Below the pieces are notes generated by a model. It was given only the letters and a program-made list of their open reading frames with translations, did no database searches and was not told where the DNA came from. A DNA stretch of 64,000 nucleotides from Pseudorhodoferax sp. Leaf274 (GTDB lineage Bacteria; Pseudomonadota; Gammaproteobacteria; Burkholderiales; Burkholderiaceae_C). The stretch covers positions 125,061-189,060 of the forward strand of contig NZ_LMNA01000025.1 in assembly GCF_001422445.1 (NCBI RefSeq), read 5' to 3'. Below are positions 38,203 to 46,997 of the stretch, piece after piece. Both the position numbers and the translations under genes were made by a program. Numbering within the stretch: the stretch's first letter is position 1; each line of letters opens with the position of its first letter.

Positions 38203-39197
38203 GCGTCGCACCCTGGTTGCAGCGCCAGCGCACCAGCCTGCTGGCCCAGCGCGGCCACGCCTGGCTGCTGTCCGGCCCCTCCGGCCTGGGCCAGTACGAA
38301 CTGGCGCTGGAGCTGGCCCGGGCCTGGCTGTGCGAACGCGCGGACGGGCAGGGCGCCTGCGGCGCCTGCGCCAGCTGCCACGCCATCGATGTGCGCGCCC
38401 ATGCCGACCTCTGCGTGCTGTTGCCCGAGGTGGAGATGCTGGCGCTGGGCTGGCCGCTGGACGAGAAGGCGCAGGCCGAGATCGACGACAAGAAGCGCAA
38501 GCCCAGCCGCGAGATCCGCGTCGAGGCCATGCGCGGTGCCGTGGAGTTCGGGCAGCGCACCAGTGCGCGCGGCCGCGGCAAGGCGGTGCTGGTGTTCCCG
38601 GCCGAACGCATGAATGCGATCAGCGCCAACGCCTTGCTCAAGACGCTGGAGGAGCCACCCGGCGATGTGCGCTTCGTGCTGGCCACGGGGGCCGCGCACC
38701 TGCTGCTGCCCACCATCCGCAGCCGCTGCATGGGCCACCAGATGGCCTGGCCCGCCCAGCAGGAGGCCCATGAATGGCTGCAGGCCCAGGAGGGCGTGGC
38801 CGCGCAGGACGTGCCCGTGCTGCTGGCCGCGGCAGGCGGCCGGCCGGCCGAGGCGCTGCGCATGGTCGAGGCCGGCCGCAGCGCGCGCGCCTGGAGCGCC
38901 TTGCCGCAGGCGCTGGCGCGCGGCGACATGGGCGCCGTCAGTGGGCTGGCGCCCGCGGAGCTGGTCGATGCCATGCACAAGCTCTGCCACGACCTGATGC
39001 GCGTGGGGCAGGGCGCCGCACCGCGCTTCTTCGCCAGCGCCGACCTGCCGCCCGCGGCCCGGCTGGACGCCTTGCTGCAGTGGTCGCGCAAGCTGCAGGA
39101 CAGTGCGCGGATCGCAGAGCACCCGCTCAACGCAGGCCTCATGCTGGAGTCGCTTGTTGCGCTCGCGAAAACCGCCCTAAACTCGCGCACACCATGA
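38199..39197 (+). CDS. holB: DNA polymerase III subunit delta'
   Basis: Clamp-loader subunit, 332 aa. Zinc-module Cys residues in [13 protein letters not shown]; sensor and SRC motifs ([10 protein letters not shown]). The Walker A region reads GPSGLGQYE without the Lys, as is usual for delta', which does not hydrolyse ATP. Overlaps tmk and pilZ by 4 bases each. Confidence 0.95.
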   Translation: MSVAPWLQRQRTSLLAQRGHAWLLSGPSGLGQYELALELARAWLCERADGQGACGACASCHAIDVRAHADLCVLLPEVEMLALGWPLDEKAQAEIDDKKRKPSREIRVEAMRGAVEFGQRTSARGRGKAVLVFPAERMNAISANALLKTLEEPPGDVRFVLATGAAHLLLPTIRSRCMGHQMAWPAQQEAHEWLQAQEGVAAQDVPVLLAAAGGRPAEALRMVEAGRSARAWSALPQALARGDMGAVSGLAPAELVDAMHKLCHDLMRVGQGAAPRFFASADLPPAARLDALLQWSRKLQDSARIAEHPLNAGLMLESLVALAKTALNSRTP

Positions 39198-39553
39198 GCA
39201 GTCCCGCCCCGGCCCCGCGCCCCAGCGTCATCCAGCTGGCGATCAAGGAAAAGGCCGCCCTCTATGCGGCCTACATTCCCTTGTTCGCCGAGGGCGGCCT
39301 GTTCATCCCGACCTCGCGCGAGTACCAACTTGGCGACGACGTGTATGTGCTGCTGTCCCTGCCGGAAGATCCGCAGCGCTACCCGATCGCCGGGCGCGTG
39401 GCCTGGGTCACGCCGTCGCGCGCATCGGGCAACCGCACGCAGGGCGTTGGCATCCAGTTCCCCCGGGACGACAAGTCGCGCCAGCTCAAGGAAAAGATCG
39501 AGGATCTGCTGAGCGGGCACCTCATGTCCGACCGGCCCACCCAAACCGTTTGA
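39194..39553 (+). CDS. pilZ: Type IV pilus assembly PilZ protein
   Basis: 119 aa single PilZ domain (PSVIQLAIKEKAALYAAYIP; GLFIPTSREYQLGDDVYVLL; AWVTP). Lacks the RxxxR and DxSxxG motifs, so like Pseudomonas PilZ it probably does not bind c-di-GMP and acts through PilB/FimX-type partners. The holB-pilZ-tatD order is conserved in beta/gammaproteobacteria. Confidence 0.93.
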   Translation: MSSPAPAPRPSVIQLAIKEKAALYAAYIPLFAEGGLFIPTSREYQLGDDVYVLLSLPEDPQRYPIAGRVAWVTPSRASGNRTQGVGIQFPRDDKSRQLKEKIEDLLSGHLMSDRPTQTV

Positions 39554-39592
39554 TTCCCTTTTCGCACGCCGGCGCGCCGGCGCTGCCTGCGC

Positions 39593-40387
39593 ATGTACAC
39601 CGACTCGCATTGCCACCTGAGCGACCCTGACCTGCTGGCGCGCCTGCCGCAGATCCTCCAAGACATGGCCGCCGCACAGGTCGACCGCGCGATGTGCATC
39701 TGCACCACGCTGGAAGAATTCGACACCGTGCACCGGATCGCCATGGCGCACCCGCAGATCTGGGCCACGGTGGGCGTGCATCCCGACCAGGAGGATGTGC
39801 AGGAGCCTGGCCTGGACGATCTGCTGACCCGCGGCCGCCTGCCGCGCGTGCTGGCCATCGGCGAGACCGGCCTGGACTACTACCGCCTGGGCGAGCGCAG
39901 CGTGGCCGACGTGGAATGGCAACGCGAGCGCTTGCGCACCCACATCCAGGCCGCCAGGCAACTCGCCAAGCCCTTGGTGATCCACACCCGGTCTGCTTCC
40001 GACGACACGCTGGCGATCCTGCGCGAGCAGGGCGAAGATGGCTCGGCCGGCGCGGCGGGCGGCGTGTTCCACTGCTTCACGGAAACCGACCAGGTGGCCC
40101 GTGCCGCATTGGACCTGGGCTTCTACATCTCCTTCTCCGGCATCCTGACCTTCAAGAACGCCCAGGATCTGCGCGACATCGCCCGCTTCGTCCCGCTGGA
40201 CCGCATGCTGATCGAGACCGACAGCCCCTACCTGGCCCCCGTGCCGCACCGGGGCAAGACCAACCAGCCCGCCTGGGTGCCGCATGTCGCCGCGCAGATC
40301 GCGGCAGTGCGCGGCGTGGCCGTGGAGACGGTGGCCGCGCAGACCAGCGCCAACTTCAGCGCACTGTTCCGGCCGGAGGCGCCATGA
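39593..40387 (+). CDS. TatD family metal-dependent hydrolase
   Basis: 264 aa, TIM-barrel DNase/hydrolase family. Metal ligands visible: HCH in YTDSHCHLSD, Glu in IGETGLDYY, His in VIHTRSA, His in FHCFTET, Asp in IETDSPYLAP. 39 bp after pilZ, the gap containing a 14-base self-complementary GCCGGCGCGCCGGC. Overlaps the ankyrin gene by 4 bases. Confidence 0.95.
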   Translation: MYTDSHCHLSDPDLLARLPQILQDMAAAQVDRAMCICTTLEEFDTVHRIAMAHPQIWATVGVHPDQEDVQEPGLDDLLTRGRLPRVLAIGETGLDYYRLGERSVADVEWQRERLRTHIQAARQLAKPLVIHTRSASDDTLAILREQGEDGSAGAAGGVFHCFTETDQVARAALDLGFYISFSGILTFKNAQDLRDIARFVPLDRMLIETDSPYLAPVPHRGKTNQPAWVPHVAAQIAAVRGVAVETVAAQTSANFSALFRPEAP

Positions 40388-41049
40388 CCCTGCATTGCCA
40401 CCGACGCCACTGCCTGGCCGCGCTGCTGCTCGGCACCGCGGGCTGGGCGAGCGCAGGCTCGTACGAAGACTTCTTCGCCGCCATCGCCAAGGATGACGCA
40501 GCGACAGTCGTCAACCTGCTGCGGCGGGGGTTCGATCCCAACACGCGCGATCCGAATGGCCAGCACGGCCTGTTTCTGGCCATCCGCGCGCCATCCCCAC
40601 GTGTGGCGCAGGCCTTGATCGATTGGCCCCAGACCGAAGTCGAATCGCTGAACAAGGCGGACGAAAGCCCCCTGATGGCGGCGGCACTGGGCGGCCAGCT
40701 CGAGCTGGCCAGGAAGCTCATTGCGCGCGGTGCCGCGGTCAACAAGACCGGTTGGACGCCCTTGCACTACGCCACCACCAACGGGCACGTCGAGGTGATG
40801 CGCCTCCTGCTCGAAGAACACGCCTTCATCGACCCGGAATCGCCGAACAAGACCACGCCCTTGATGATGGCTGCCCGCTACGGCAGCGCAGATGCCGTGC
40901 GCCTGTTGTTGCAGGAAGGTGCCGAGCCTTTGCTGAAGAACGAGCAGGGCATGACGGCCATCGACTTCGCGAACTCGGTCAACCGGGCCGATGTCGCCAA
41001 ACTGATAGGCGACGCGGTGCGGCAACGCCAGCCCAGGGGAAAATGGTGA
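40384..41049 (+). CDS. Secreted ankyrin repeat protein
   Basis: 221 aa: Sec signal peptide (about 25 residues, ending GWASAG), then four to five ankyrin repeats (TPLHYATTNGHVEVMRLLLEE and KTTPLMMAARYGSADAVRLL are clearest), then a basic tail. Predicted periplasmic. Ankyrin proteins at this locus are common in Burkholderiales; function unknown. GC begins to fall here relative to upstream genes. Confidence 0.9.
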   Translation: MTLHCHRRHCLAALLLGTAGWASAGSYEDFFAAIAKDDAATVVNLLRRGFDPNTRDPNGQHGLFLAIRAPSPRVAQALIDWPQTEVESLNKADESPLMAAALGGQLELARKLIARGAAVNKTGWTPLHYATTNGHVEVMRLLLEEHAFIDPESPNKTTPLMMAARYGSADAVRLLLQEGAEPLLKNEQGMTAIDFANSVNRADVAKLIGDAVRQRQPRGKW

Positions 41050-41146
41050 GTCTTGCTGACGCGCCGTTGATAGGGTGGCAGACCACGAGGCGTTTTCCTA
41101 CAATCCACGCCCCATAGTTGCGATTGCTTGCATCGGTTTCAAAGGC

Positions 41147-41347
41147 ATGGACACATCTGCGCATCTGAATGCCATCTATTTGCTCGCAGCAAGCATCCTT
41201 GTGCCGCTGGCGGTCTTCAGCGTGTGGCGCTTCCTGGCACGTCGCCAGTACCGCAAGGCGCAGGAGGCCATGCGGCGCGGCAACCAGTTGCACCGCAAGT
41301 GGCTGGAAGCCAGCAAACTCATGGACGACCAGGCCGAAAGGCAATGA
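41147..41347 (+). CDS. Small single-helix membrane protein, function unknown
   Basis: 66 aa from ATG 41147 (MDTSAHLNAIYLLAAS). One hydrophobic helix (about residues 9-27), then a strongly basic amphipathic tail. A longer form from GTG 41075 is possible, but a -10-like TACAAT at 41099-41104 lies inside that extension and favours the shorter start. AAAGG precedes the ATG, but only one base away. A terminator follows, so this may be a single-gene transcript. Not recognised. Confidence 0.5.
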   Translation: MDTSAHLNAIYLLAASILVPLAVFSVWRFLARRQYRKAQEAMRRGNQLHRKWLEASKLMDDQAERQ

Positions 41348-41369
41348 CGCACGGATTGGCCTGCGGCAT

Positions 41370-41411
41370 CCGCGCCGAGCTTCTCTCGGTGCGGGTTTCT
41401 GATTTTCTGTA
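41370..41411 (+). terminator. Intrinsic terminator after small membrane protein gene
   Basis: Ten-pair stem CCGCGCCGAG (41370-41379) and CTCGGTGCGG (41385-41394), one G-T pair, 5-base loop, followed by GTTTCTGATTTTCTGT. The rest of the gap to 41641 shows no gene or clear signal that I can support. Confidence 0.65.
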
Positions 41412-41641
41412 GAACGCCTTTCGTCGACCGATTGGCAGTTCGATGGCAGGGGCGGAGCCCCGGCATTCACCCGTGACGGGGTGGCCCGCGGATCGGCCGT
41501 CTGACCGACTGTCTCCTACACGCACCTGCGGCGAGCGCCTGCGAGGCGATGCGCTCATGCCCGCTCTCTCGCCGGTACATTTCCCAAGGTGGCAGTCCCA
41601 CGGCCGCGTGTACGGTCCATCGTTGCAGAAGGGTCACCGGG

Positions 41642-42385
41642 ATGGCGAATTCCAGGACAGTTGGCTTGCTGAAGCATGTGCTGGTGGCCTGGCTCTTGTT
41701 GCCCTTGATGGGCTTTTGCCAGCCCCAGACCTTGGTCATCGCAAAGCAACGAGAACCCTCAGCCTTGTCCGACATCGCAGAAAAGATCGTGACCCAGGCC
41801 ATGAAGCGCGCCGGTATCGAGGTCAAGTTCAGGCCCTTACCGCTGCCACGTGCGATTGAAATGGCCAACGAGGGGGAGACCGACGGCGATCTGCTGCGCA
41901 TCCTGGATGTTGCCCGCAGGTATGACAACCTCGTGCCCATTCCTGTTGCGCTCGTGGAAAACCAACTGGTCGTCTACGGCTTGTCGCCGGATTTGCCCAC
42001 CATGTCGCGCACACAGGTTGCCGGATTGAAATTCGGTTACGCGCGCGGCACTTTCATCATTCAGAAATATACCCTGGGTCTTCAAGTCACAGAGACCCAA
42101 AGCATCGAGTCTGCATTCAACATGCTTGCAGAGCATCGGTTCGATCTGATCGTCTCTTCTTATCTCGACACCTTGCCTTCGGTCCAGTCATTGGCGTCGC
42201 CGATGTACAAATGGCCCCGGGCCTGGGCCTCTGAACCGTTGTACCTCCTGCTGCACAAGAAGAATGCCCGCCTTTTTCCAAGGATCGAAGCGGCTCTTCA
42301 GGAGATGAAGAAAAATGGGGAAATGGATCGCGCTTATGCGGAGAAGCTCGGAGAGTTGGGCGCTTCTCCGTTGATGCGTCCATGA
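41642..42385 (+). CDS. Periplasmic solute-binding protein (SBP_bac_3-like), paralogue A
   Basis: 247 aa. Signal peptide to about residue 26 (LLLPLMGFCQPQ). Amino-acid-binding-like fold. Shares blocks with the 50040-50840 protein: EMANEGETDGDLLRI, DVARRYDNL, WASEPLYLLLHKK. There is no permease or ATPase nearby; instead a hybrid histidine kinase follows at 30 bp, so the protein probably senses a ligand for the kinase. GC content is lower than the window average. Confidence 0.82.
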   Translation: MANSRTVGLLKHVLVAWLLLPLMGFCQPQTLVIAKQREPSALSDIAEKIVTQAMKRAGIEVKFRPLPLPRAIEMANEGETDGDLLRILDVARRYDNLVPIPVALVENQLVVYGLSPDLPTMSRTQVAGLKFGYARGTFIIQKYTLGLQVTETQSIESAFNMLAEHRFDLIVSSYLDTLPSVQSLASPMYKWPRAWASEPLYLLLHKKNARLFPRIEAALQEMKKNGEMDRAYAEKLGELGASPLMRP

Positions 42386-42415
42386 GGCGGCCAAACCTCG
42401 GCCAGTGCGTTTGAC

Positions 42416-44500
42416 ATGGTAGATACGAGATCCATCCATTTTCGATTTTCTTTCCTGCTGGTGCTGGTTGTCTCCTCTGCGCTGTTGGCTTTTGGATTTT
42501 GGAACTATACGAAAATCAGCGCGGAGCAGCACCAGGAACTCGAAAGCCAACTGCACGCGGCCACCAAGCGCATCGCAGCCAGTTTGGCGGTTGCCGTGTG
42601 GGAATACAACACGGAACAAATATCCAGGATCGTCGACGCAGAAATGTTTGCGCAGTCCATTGTCTCGATCACCGTGCACTACGGAAAAGACAAGACGTAC
42701 TCTTCAGGACATGCCGGCGCTGAAGCTGCCAACGAACCGACATGGATTTCATTCCATGCCCCCATCGTGTTCCACGACGATTCCAGAAATCTGACCATCG
42801 GCGTCGTCACCATCGTTGCGAGCAACAAGACGATCAACGAACGGCTTTGGCAGAACTTGAAGATCATGTCGCTCCAGATCATTCTGCTGGACATCTCGAT
42901 CGTTCTCATTTTGTACTGGTTGCTGCGGGTCGTCATTCTCTATCCGCTGGACCAGATCAATACGGCCATTGTCAGCCTGGGTGGCGTCGATTCAGATCTC
43001 AAGCACCGCGTCGCCGACGGCACCACAACCGAATTCAGGAGGGTGACGAATGCGCTGAACTCGTACCTCGATCAGGTGGAAAAGTTGATGGGTGGGTCTT
43101 TGGAACGGGTTCACCTGACGATCCAGAAAACCGCGGAAGGTAATTTCGAACAGAACGCGGAGTCGCTGGATGGAGAAGGCCAGAGCATATTGGGCCGCCT
43201 GATTGCGATGCAACAGAAAATTCGCCATTTGAACGAATCGTTGCTGGCACAAAGGAACATCGCCGAGGGCGCCAACCGGTCGAAATCCGATTTCCTGGCC
43301 AACATGAGCCACGAGATCAGAACGCCCATGAATGCCATCCTGGGCATGACAACGCTTGCACTGGACGACGACATCAGCCCACGCCTGAAAAACTACCTCG
43401 GCAAGATACTCATTTCCTCCAAGATCCTGCTCAAGGTGATCAACGACATCCTTGATTTTTCAAAAATGGAAGCGGGCAAGCTCGACCTGGAATCCACGGG
43501 TTTTCATCTGAACGACGTTCTGGAAGGAGTGCAGGGAATCGTCCAGGTCTCTGCAGACAGCAAGAAGATCGAACTGCATATTTCCCGGCCAGCCACCCCG
43601 CTGCCGCTGCTCATTGGAGACCCGCTCAGGCTCAGCCAGGTTCTTCTGAACCTGGTCAACAACGCCATCAAGTTCACCGAGAAAGGTGAAGTGGAACTCT
43701 GCGTCGAGTGGCTCGGATCGACGGGTTCCACACTGTCCTTGCAATTCAAGGTCCGGGATACAGGCATCGGCATCGACGAGCCATCCATGCAACGGCTGTT
43801 CGAGCCATTCACGCAGGCCGATTCAGGGATTGCGCGGCGTTTTGGCGGAACCGGACTTGGCCTGGCCATCTGCAGGCGGCTCCTCCAACTGATGGGCACC
43901 GATTTGCAGATGGTGAGCAAGAAGGGCGTGGGAACCACGTGTTCGTTCGTGCTGCACCTGCCTTTTCATGGCCTTGAAGCTCCGATGTCCGGCGAAGGGC
44001 AGGGCCAGGCATTGCCGCCCCGAGGATTCGACGCCAGCGCGGACACCATTTTCGCACCCGCACTGGCACGATCTGGGCTGGGCGTTGACCGCACACGGTT
44101 TGCGGGGCGTTCAGTCCTCGTGGCCGAAGACGACGATTTCAACCTCGAGGTGGCAACCGAACTGCTCCAGCGGGTCGGCTTGACGGTCTACAGCGCGCGC
44201 GATGGGAACGAGGTTCTGGACGTGCTGCGCCGGCAACCGGTCGATGCGGTATTGATGGATTGGCATATGCCTGGACTCGACGGGCTGCAAACCACGAGAT
44301 TCATCCGCATGGCTCCGTGCTGGCGCGATTTGCCCATCATTGCATTGACGGCCAATGCGATCTCTGGAGACCGCGAAGCTGCACTCGCTGCCGGCATGAA
44401 CGACCACGTTGCCAAACCCATCGACTTTCCCGCGCTCTACCAATGCCTGGACAAGTGGATCGGGCCACCCCTTGCAGTTGATGTGGAGAAGGGATCGTGA
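42416..44500 (+). CDS. Hybrid histidine kinase with one receiver domain, paralogue A
   Basis: 694 aa. TM1 about 11-29, small periplasmic domain, TM2 about 148-170, HAMP-like region, HisKA with His299 in [12 protein letters not shown], HATPase_c (N box [19 protein letters not shown]), and C-terminal receiver with Asp615 in LMDWHMPG. No Hpt domain in the protein, so another protein must take the phosphoryl group. No GGDEF or other output. Low GC and AT-rich codons in the N-terminal half compared with neighbours. Tail to tail with the diguanylate cyclase (16-bp gap). Confidence 0.93.
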   Translation: MVDTRSIHFRFSFLLVLVVSSALLAFGFWNYTKISAEQHQELESQLHAATKRIAASLAVAVWEYNTEQISRIVDAEMFAQSIVSITVHYGKDKTYSSGHAGAEAANEPTWISFHAPIVFHDDSRNLTIGVVTIVASNKTINERLWQNLKIMSLQIILLDISIVLILYWLLRVVILYPLDQINTAIVSLGGVDSDLKHRVADGTTTEFRRVTNALNSYLDQVEKLMGGSLERVHLTIQKTAEGNFEQNAESLDGEGQSILGRLIAMQQKIRHLNESLLAQRNIAEGANRSKSDFLANMSHEIRTPMNAILGMTTLALDDDISPRLKNYLGKILISSKILLKVINDILDFSKMEAGKLDLESTGFHLNDVLEGVQGIVQVSADSKKIELHISRPATPLPLLIGDPLRLSQVLLNLVNNAIKFTEKGEVELCVEWLGSTGSTLSLQFKVRDTGIGIDEPSMQRLFEPFTQADSGIARRFGGTGLGLAICRRLLQLMGTDLQMVSKKGVGTTCSFVLHLPFHGLEAPMSGEGQGQALPPRGFDASADTIFAPALARSGLGVDRTRFAGRSVLVAEDDDFNLEVATELLQRVGLTVYSARDGNEVLDVLRRQPVDAVLMDWHMPGLDGLQTTRFIRMAPCWRDLPIIALTANAISGDREAALAAGMNDHVAKPIDFPALYQCLDKWIGPPLAVDVEKGS

Positions 44501-44516
44501 GCGCGATGCCTTGCCC

Positions 44517-45806
44517 TCAAGCCTGATGTTGCGGCGTGCCATGCACGTCCCGCAACATTCGTTGGGCGGTGGCGCCATTGGGGCGGGTAGCTGCTGACGC
44601 GCTGACGACGCAATTGCGCCCTTGCGCCTTGGCCGCATAGAGGTGTTGGTCGGCCCTGCGTATCACGTCGTTGACCGACGCATCGTTGGCATAGCTCGCC
44701 ACCCCCAGGGAGGCCGAGATGACGATCTGGCCCGTTGGCAGGTCGATCCGCATCTCCGCGATCCGCTTGCGCAGCTTCTCCGCAGCCATCGTGCCCCCGA
44801 TGTTGTCGGCATCCATCATCAAGCACATGAATTCTTCGCCGCCCCACCGCCCGACGACATCGCAGGCCCGCGTGAATTCCCGCAGGGCCCGACCGATGGC
44901 GATCAAGACCAGGTCGCCACCATCATGGCCATGCTCATCGTTGATTTTCTTGAAATGGTCGATGTCGAGCATGATCAGGCAAATGCTCAGCCGACCGCTG
45001 CGTTTGCACGCGGTGAACGCACGTTCTAATTCGTCATGCATTGCCCTGCGGTTGAGGCATGACGTCAGCACGTCGATCGAGGCTGCCAAGTGCAGTTCGT
45101 GGGCGAGGTTCTGTAGATTCGTGTTGGCTTGGTCCAATACCATGACCATTTTCTTGTTGACTGCATTCGTGACCACGAGGCTGCGAACCATTTTTCGGGT
45201 CGATGTGCCGTAGATCTGGCACAGAACCGTCAGGGCGACAGCCGCGATGCTCAAGTCCGCCGGAATCACCTTCAAGACCATGGCCCCGTAGACGAGGCTG
45301 GAACTCAGGCAGATATGGAATATGGCGAGGCCGAACTTGTGTAGATTCAGGTTGTAGATCGCCATGACGGCGACGACGGCCAAAGACATGGTTTGCACCA
45401 GGAGTGCCGATGGGTTTTCGGTCACGCCGGGGGCGAGGACGATCGAACCCCAGGCAAGCGCCACGGCCCCGAGGCTTGCCGACACCAATTTCCACAATGT
45501 GTTTTTGATCCGCCGCGGCACCTTTTCGGACTGGATGGCATAGGCGATGATTCCGTTCGTCATCTCGAGCAGGAACACGGCTGAAATCCATTGCACGAGA
45601 TATGGCGTGGGGACGATCTCCCTCAAAAGAAATGCCTGGGTTCCGTATCCCAGGAATGACGAGGTCGTCGACAGCACCAAGCGCCGGCCGAATATTTTTC
45701 TCAATTGATCCTTAATTTCTTCGTCATTCTTGCCAGACACGGACTCGCGCCGAATGTCAGCAATGGAAGACTGGATCTGCAGCAGCCGGTCGTCGCGCAT
45801 CGTCAA
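44517..45806 (-). CDS. Membrane diguanylate cyclase (GGDEF) with RxxD site
   Basis: 429 aa. N-terminal region with about six hydrophobic segments (about 55-205), coiled-coil linker, GGDEF domain with GGEEF at 322-326 and an RxxD (RACD) product-inhibition site five residues before it. So an active, feedback-inhibited c-di-GMP synthase is expected. TTG at 45806 has AAGGA well placed; ATG 45800 is an alternative. Followed on the same strand after 90 bp by the REC-HD-GYP gene upstream, so the c-di-GMP maker and degrader are neighbours. Confidence 0.92.
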   Translation of the reverse strand: MTMRDDRLLQIQSSIADIRRESVSGKNDEEIKDQLRKIFGRRLVLSTTSSFLGYGTQAFLLREIVPTPYLVQWISAVFLLEMTNGIIAYAIQSEKVPRRIKNTLWKLVSASLGAVALAWGSIVLAPGVTENPSALLVQTMSLAVVAVMAIYNLNLHKFGLAIFHICLSSSLVYGAMVLKVIPADLSIAAVALTVLCQIYGTSTRKMVRSLVVTNAVNKKMVMVLDQANTNLQNLAHELHLAASIDVLTSCLNRRAMHDELERAFTACKRSGRLSICLIMLDIDHFKKINDEHGHDGGDLVLIAIGRALREFTRACDVVGRWGGEEFMCLMMDADNIGGTMAAEKLRKRIAEMRIDLPTGQIVISASLGVASYANDASVNDVIRRADQHLYAAKAQGRNCVVSASAATRPNGATAQRMLRDVHGTPQHQA

Positions 45807-45896
45807 TGGTGTTCCTTGAACAAGCGTCCTGCCAACGCCTTGAAGAATGGCGTGAAGATCATGGTGGGCCGTTGCTGTTTTTGGCCGGCATCCGCG

Positions 45897-46997
45897 CTAT
45901 GCGTCGCGGAACCGTAGCGCGATGTCCTGGAATTCATCTTGGATCGTCAAGAATGCCTCCAGCAGGTCCGGGTCGAAGTGGGAGCCCTTGCCCTTGACCA
46001 TGGTTGCGACGGCTTCCGGGTGGGTCATGGCAGGCTTGTAGACACGCACACTGATCAGTGCGTCGTAGACGTCGGCAATGGCCATGAGGCGTGCCGACAG
46101 CGGAATTTCGAGCCCTTTCAGGCCGTAGGGGTAGCCACTGCCGTCCCACTTTTCCTGGTGCGAGCAGGCAATCTCCTTTGCAAGGCGTAGAAAATCGACC
46201 TCGATTCCCAGTTCATCCTCCGCCTGCTGTATGGAGTCGCGGCCCAGGGTGGTGTGCGTTTTCATGATTTCGAACTCCTGGGGTGTCAGGCGGTCGGCCT
46301 TGAGCAGAATGCTGTCTGGAATCCCGACCTTCCCGATGTCATGCAAGGGTGCCGACTTGTAGAGCATCATGATCATCGCGTCGCTGAGGTCCGGCGCGTA
46401 CCGCGGGTCTTGCTGCAATCGCTTGGCAAGCGCGTGCACATAATGCTGCGTGCGGCGGATGTGGTTGCCCGTTTCGTTGTCGCGTGTTTCCGACAGCGAG
46501 GCCATGGCCAGAATGGTGACATCCTGGATGGCACAGACTTCCTGCGTGCGGCGTGCCACTTCGCGTTCCAGAAATCCATTTTGGTCGCGCAAAAAATCCG
46601 CCATCCTTTTCAGCCCGATCTGGGCCTTGACACGCGCGAGCACCAGTGGCGCGACAAACGGCTTGGTGATGTAGTCCACCGCCCCGCATTCGAAACCCTT
46701 GGTTTCGTCGTCCACATCGTTGCGTGCAGTCATGAAAATCACGGGAATGGCTGCGGTGCCTGCACTGTCCTTGAGCGCTGCACAGACCTGGTAGCCATCC
46801 ATTTCAGGCATGCTGATGTCCAGGAGGATGATGTCGGGCGGGCTGGCGGATCGGGCAATCGCAAGGGCGCGCAGACCTGTGGTTGCCACCCTGATCTTGT
46901 ATTGGTGGCGCAATATCCCGCTGATGAGTTCGAGATTGTCCGGCGTGTCGTCGACCACCATGATCGTCGGTTTTGCTGTTGCAACGTCAGTTCCCAT
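45897..46997 (-). CDS. Response regulator with HD-GYP c-di-GMP phosphodiesterase domain
   Basis: 366 aa, RpfG-like. Receiver domain (phospho-acceptor Asp60, acidic D16/D17, K112), linker coiled coil, then HD-GYP domain with His219-Asp220 in LHDIGK and [15 protein letters not shown], complete. Hydrolyses c-di-GMP in the family. Start overlaps the end of the hybrid kinase gene by 11 bases, so the pair is translated together and the kinase is the likely phosphodonor. Confidence 0.95.
   Translation of the reverse strand: MGTDVATAKPTIMVVDDTPDNLELISGILRHQYKIRVATTGLRALAIARSASPPDIILLDISMPEMDGYQVCAALKDSAGTAAIPVIFMTARNDVDDETKGFECGAVDYITKPFVAPLVLARVKAQIGLKRMADFLRDQNGFLEREVARRTQEVCAIQDVTILAMASLSETRDNETGNHIRRTQHYVHALAKRLQQDPRYAPDLSDAMIMMLYKSAPLHDIGKVGIPDSILLKADRLTPQEFEIMKTHTTLGRDSIQQAEDELGIEVDFLRLAKEIACSHQEKWDGSGYPYGLKGLEIPLSARLMAIADVYDALISVRVYKPAMTHPEAVATMVKGKGSHFDPDLLEAFLTIQDEFQDIALRFRDA

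Noticed and set aside
38199-39197. Broken ATP site in holB
   Set aside because: Loss of the Walker A Lys is normal for the delta' subunit, so it is not an anomaly.
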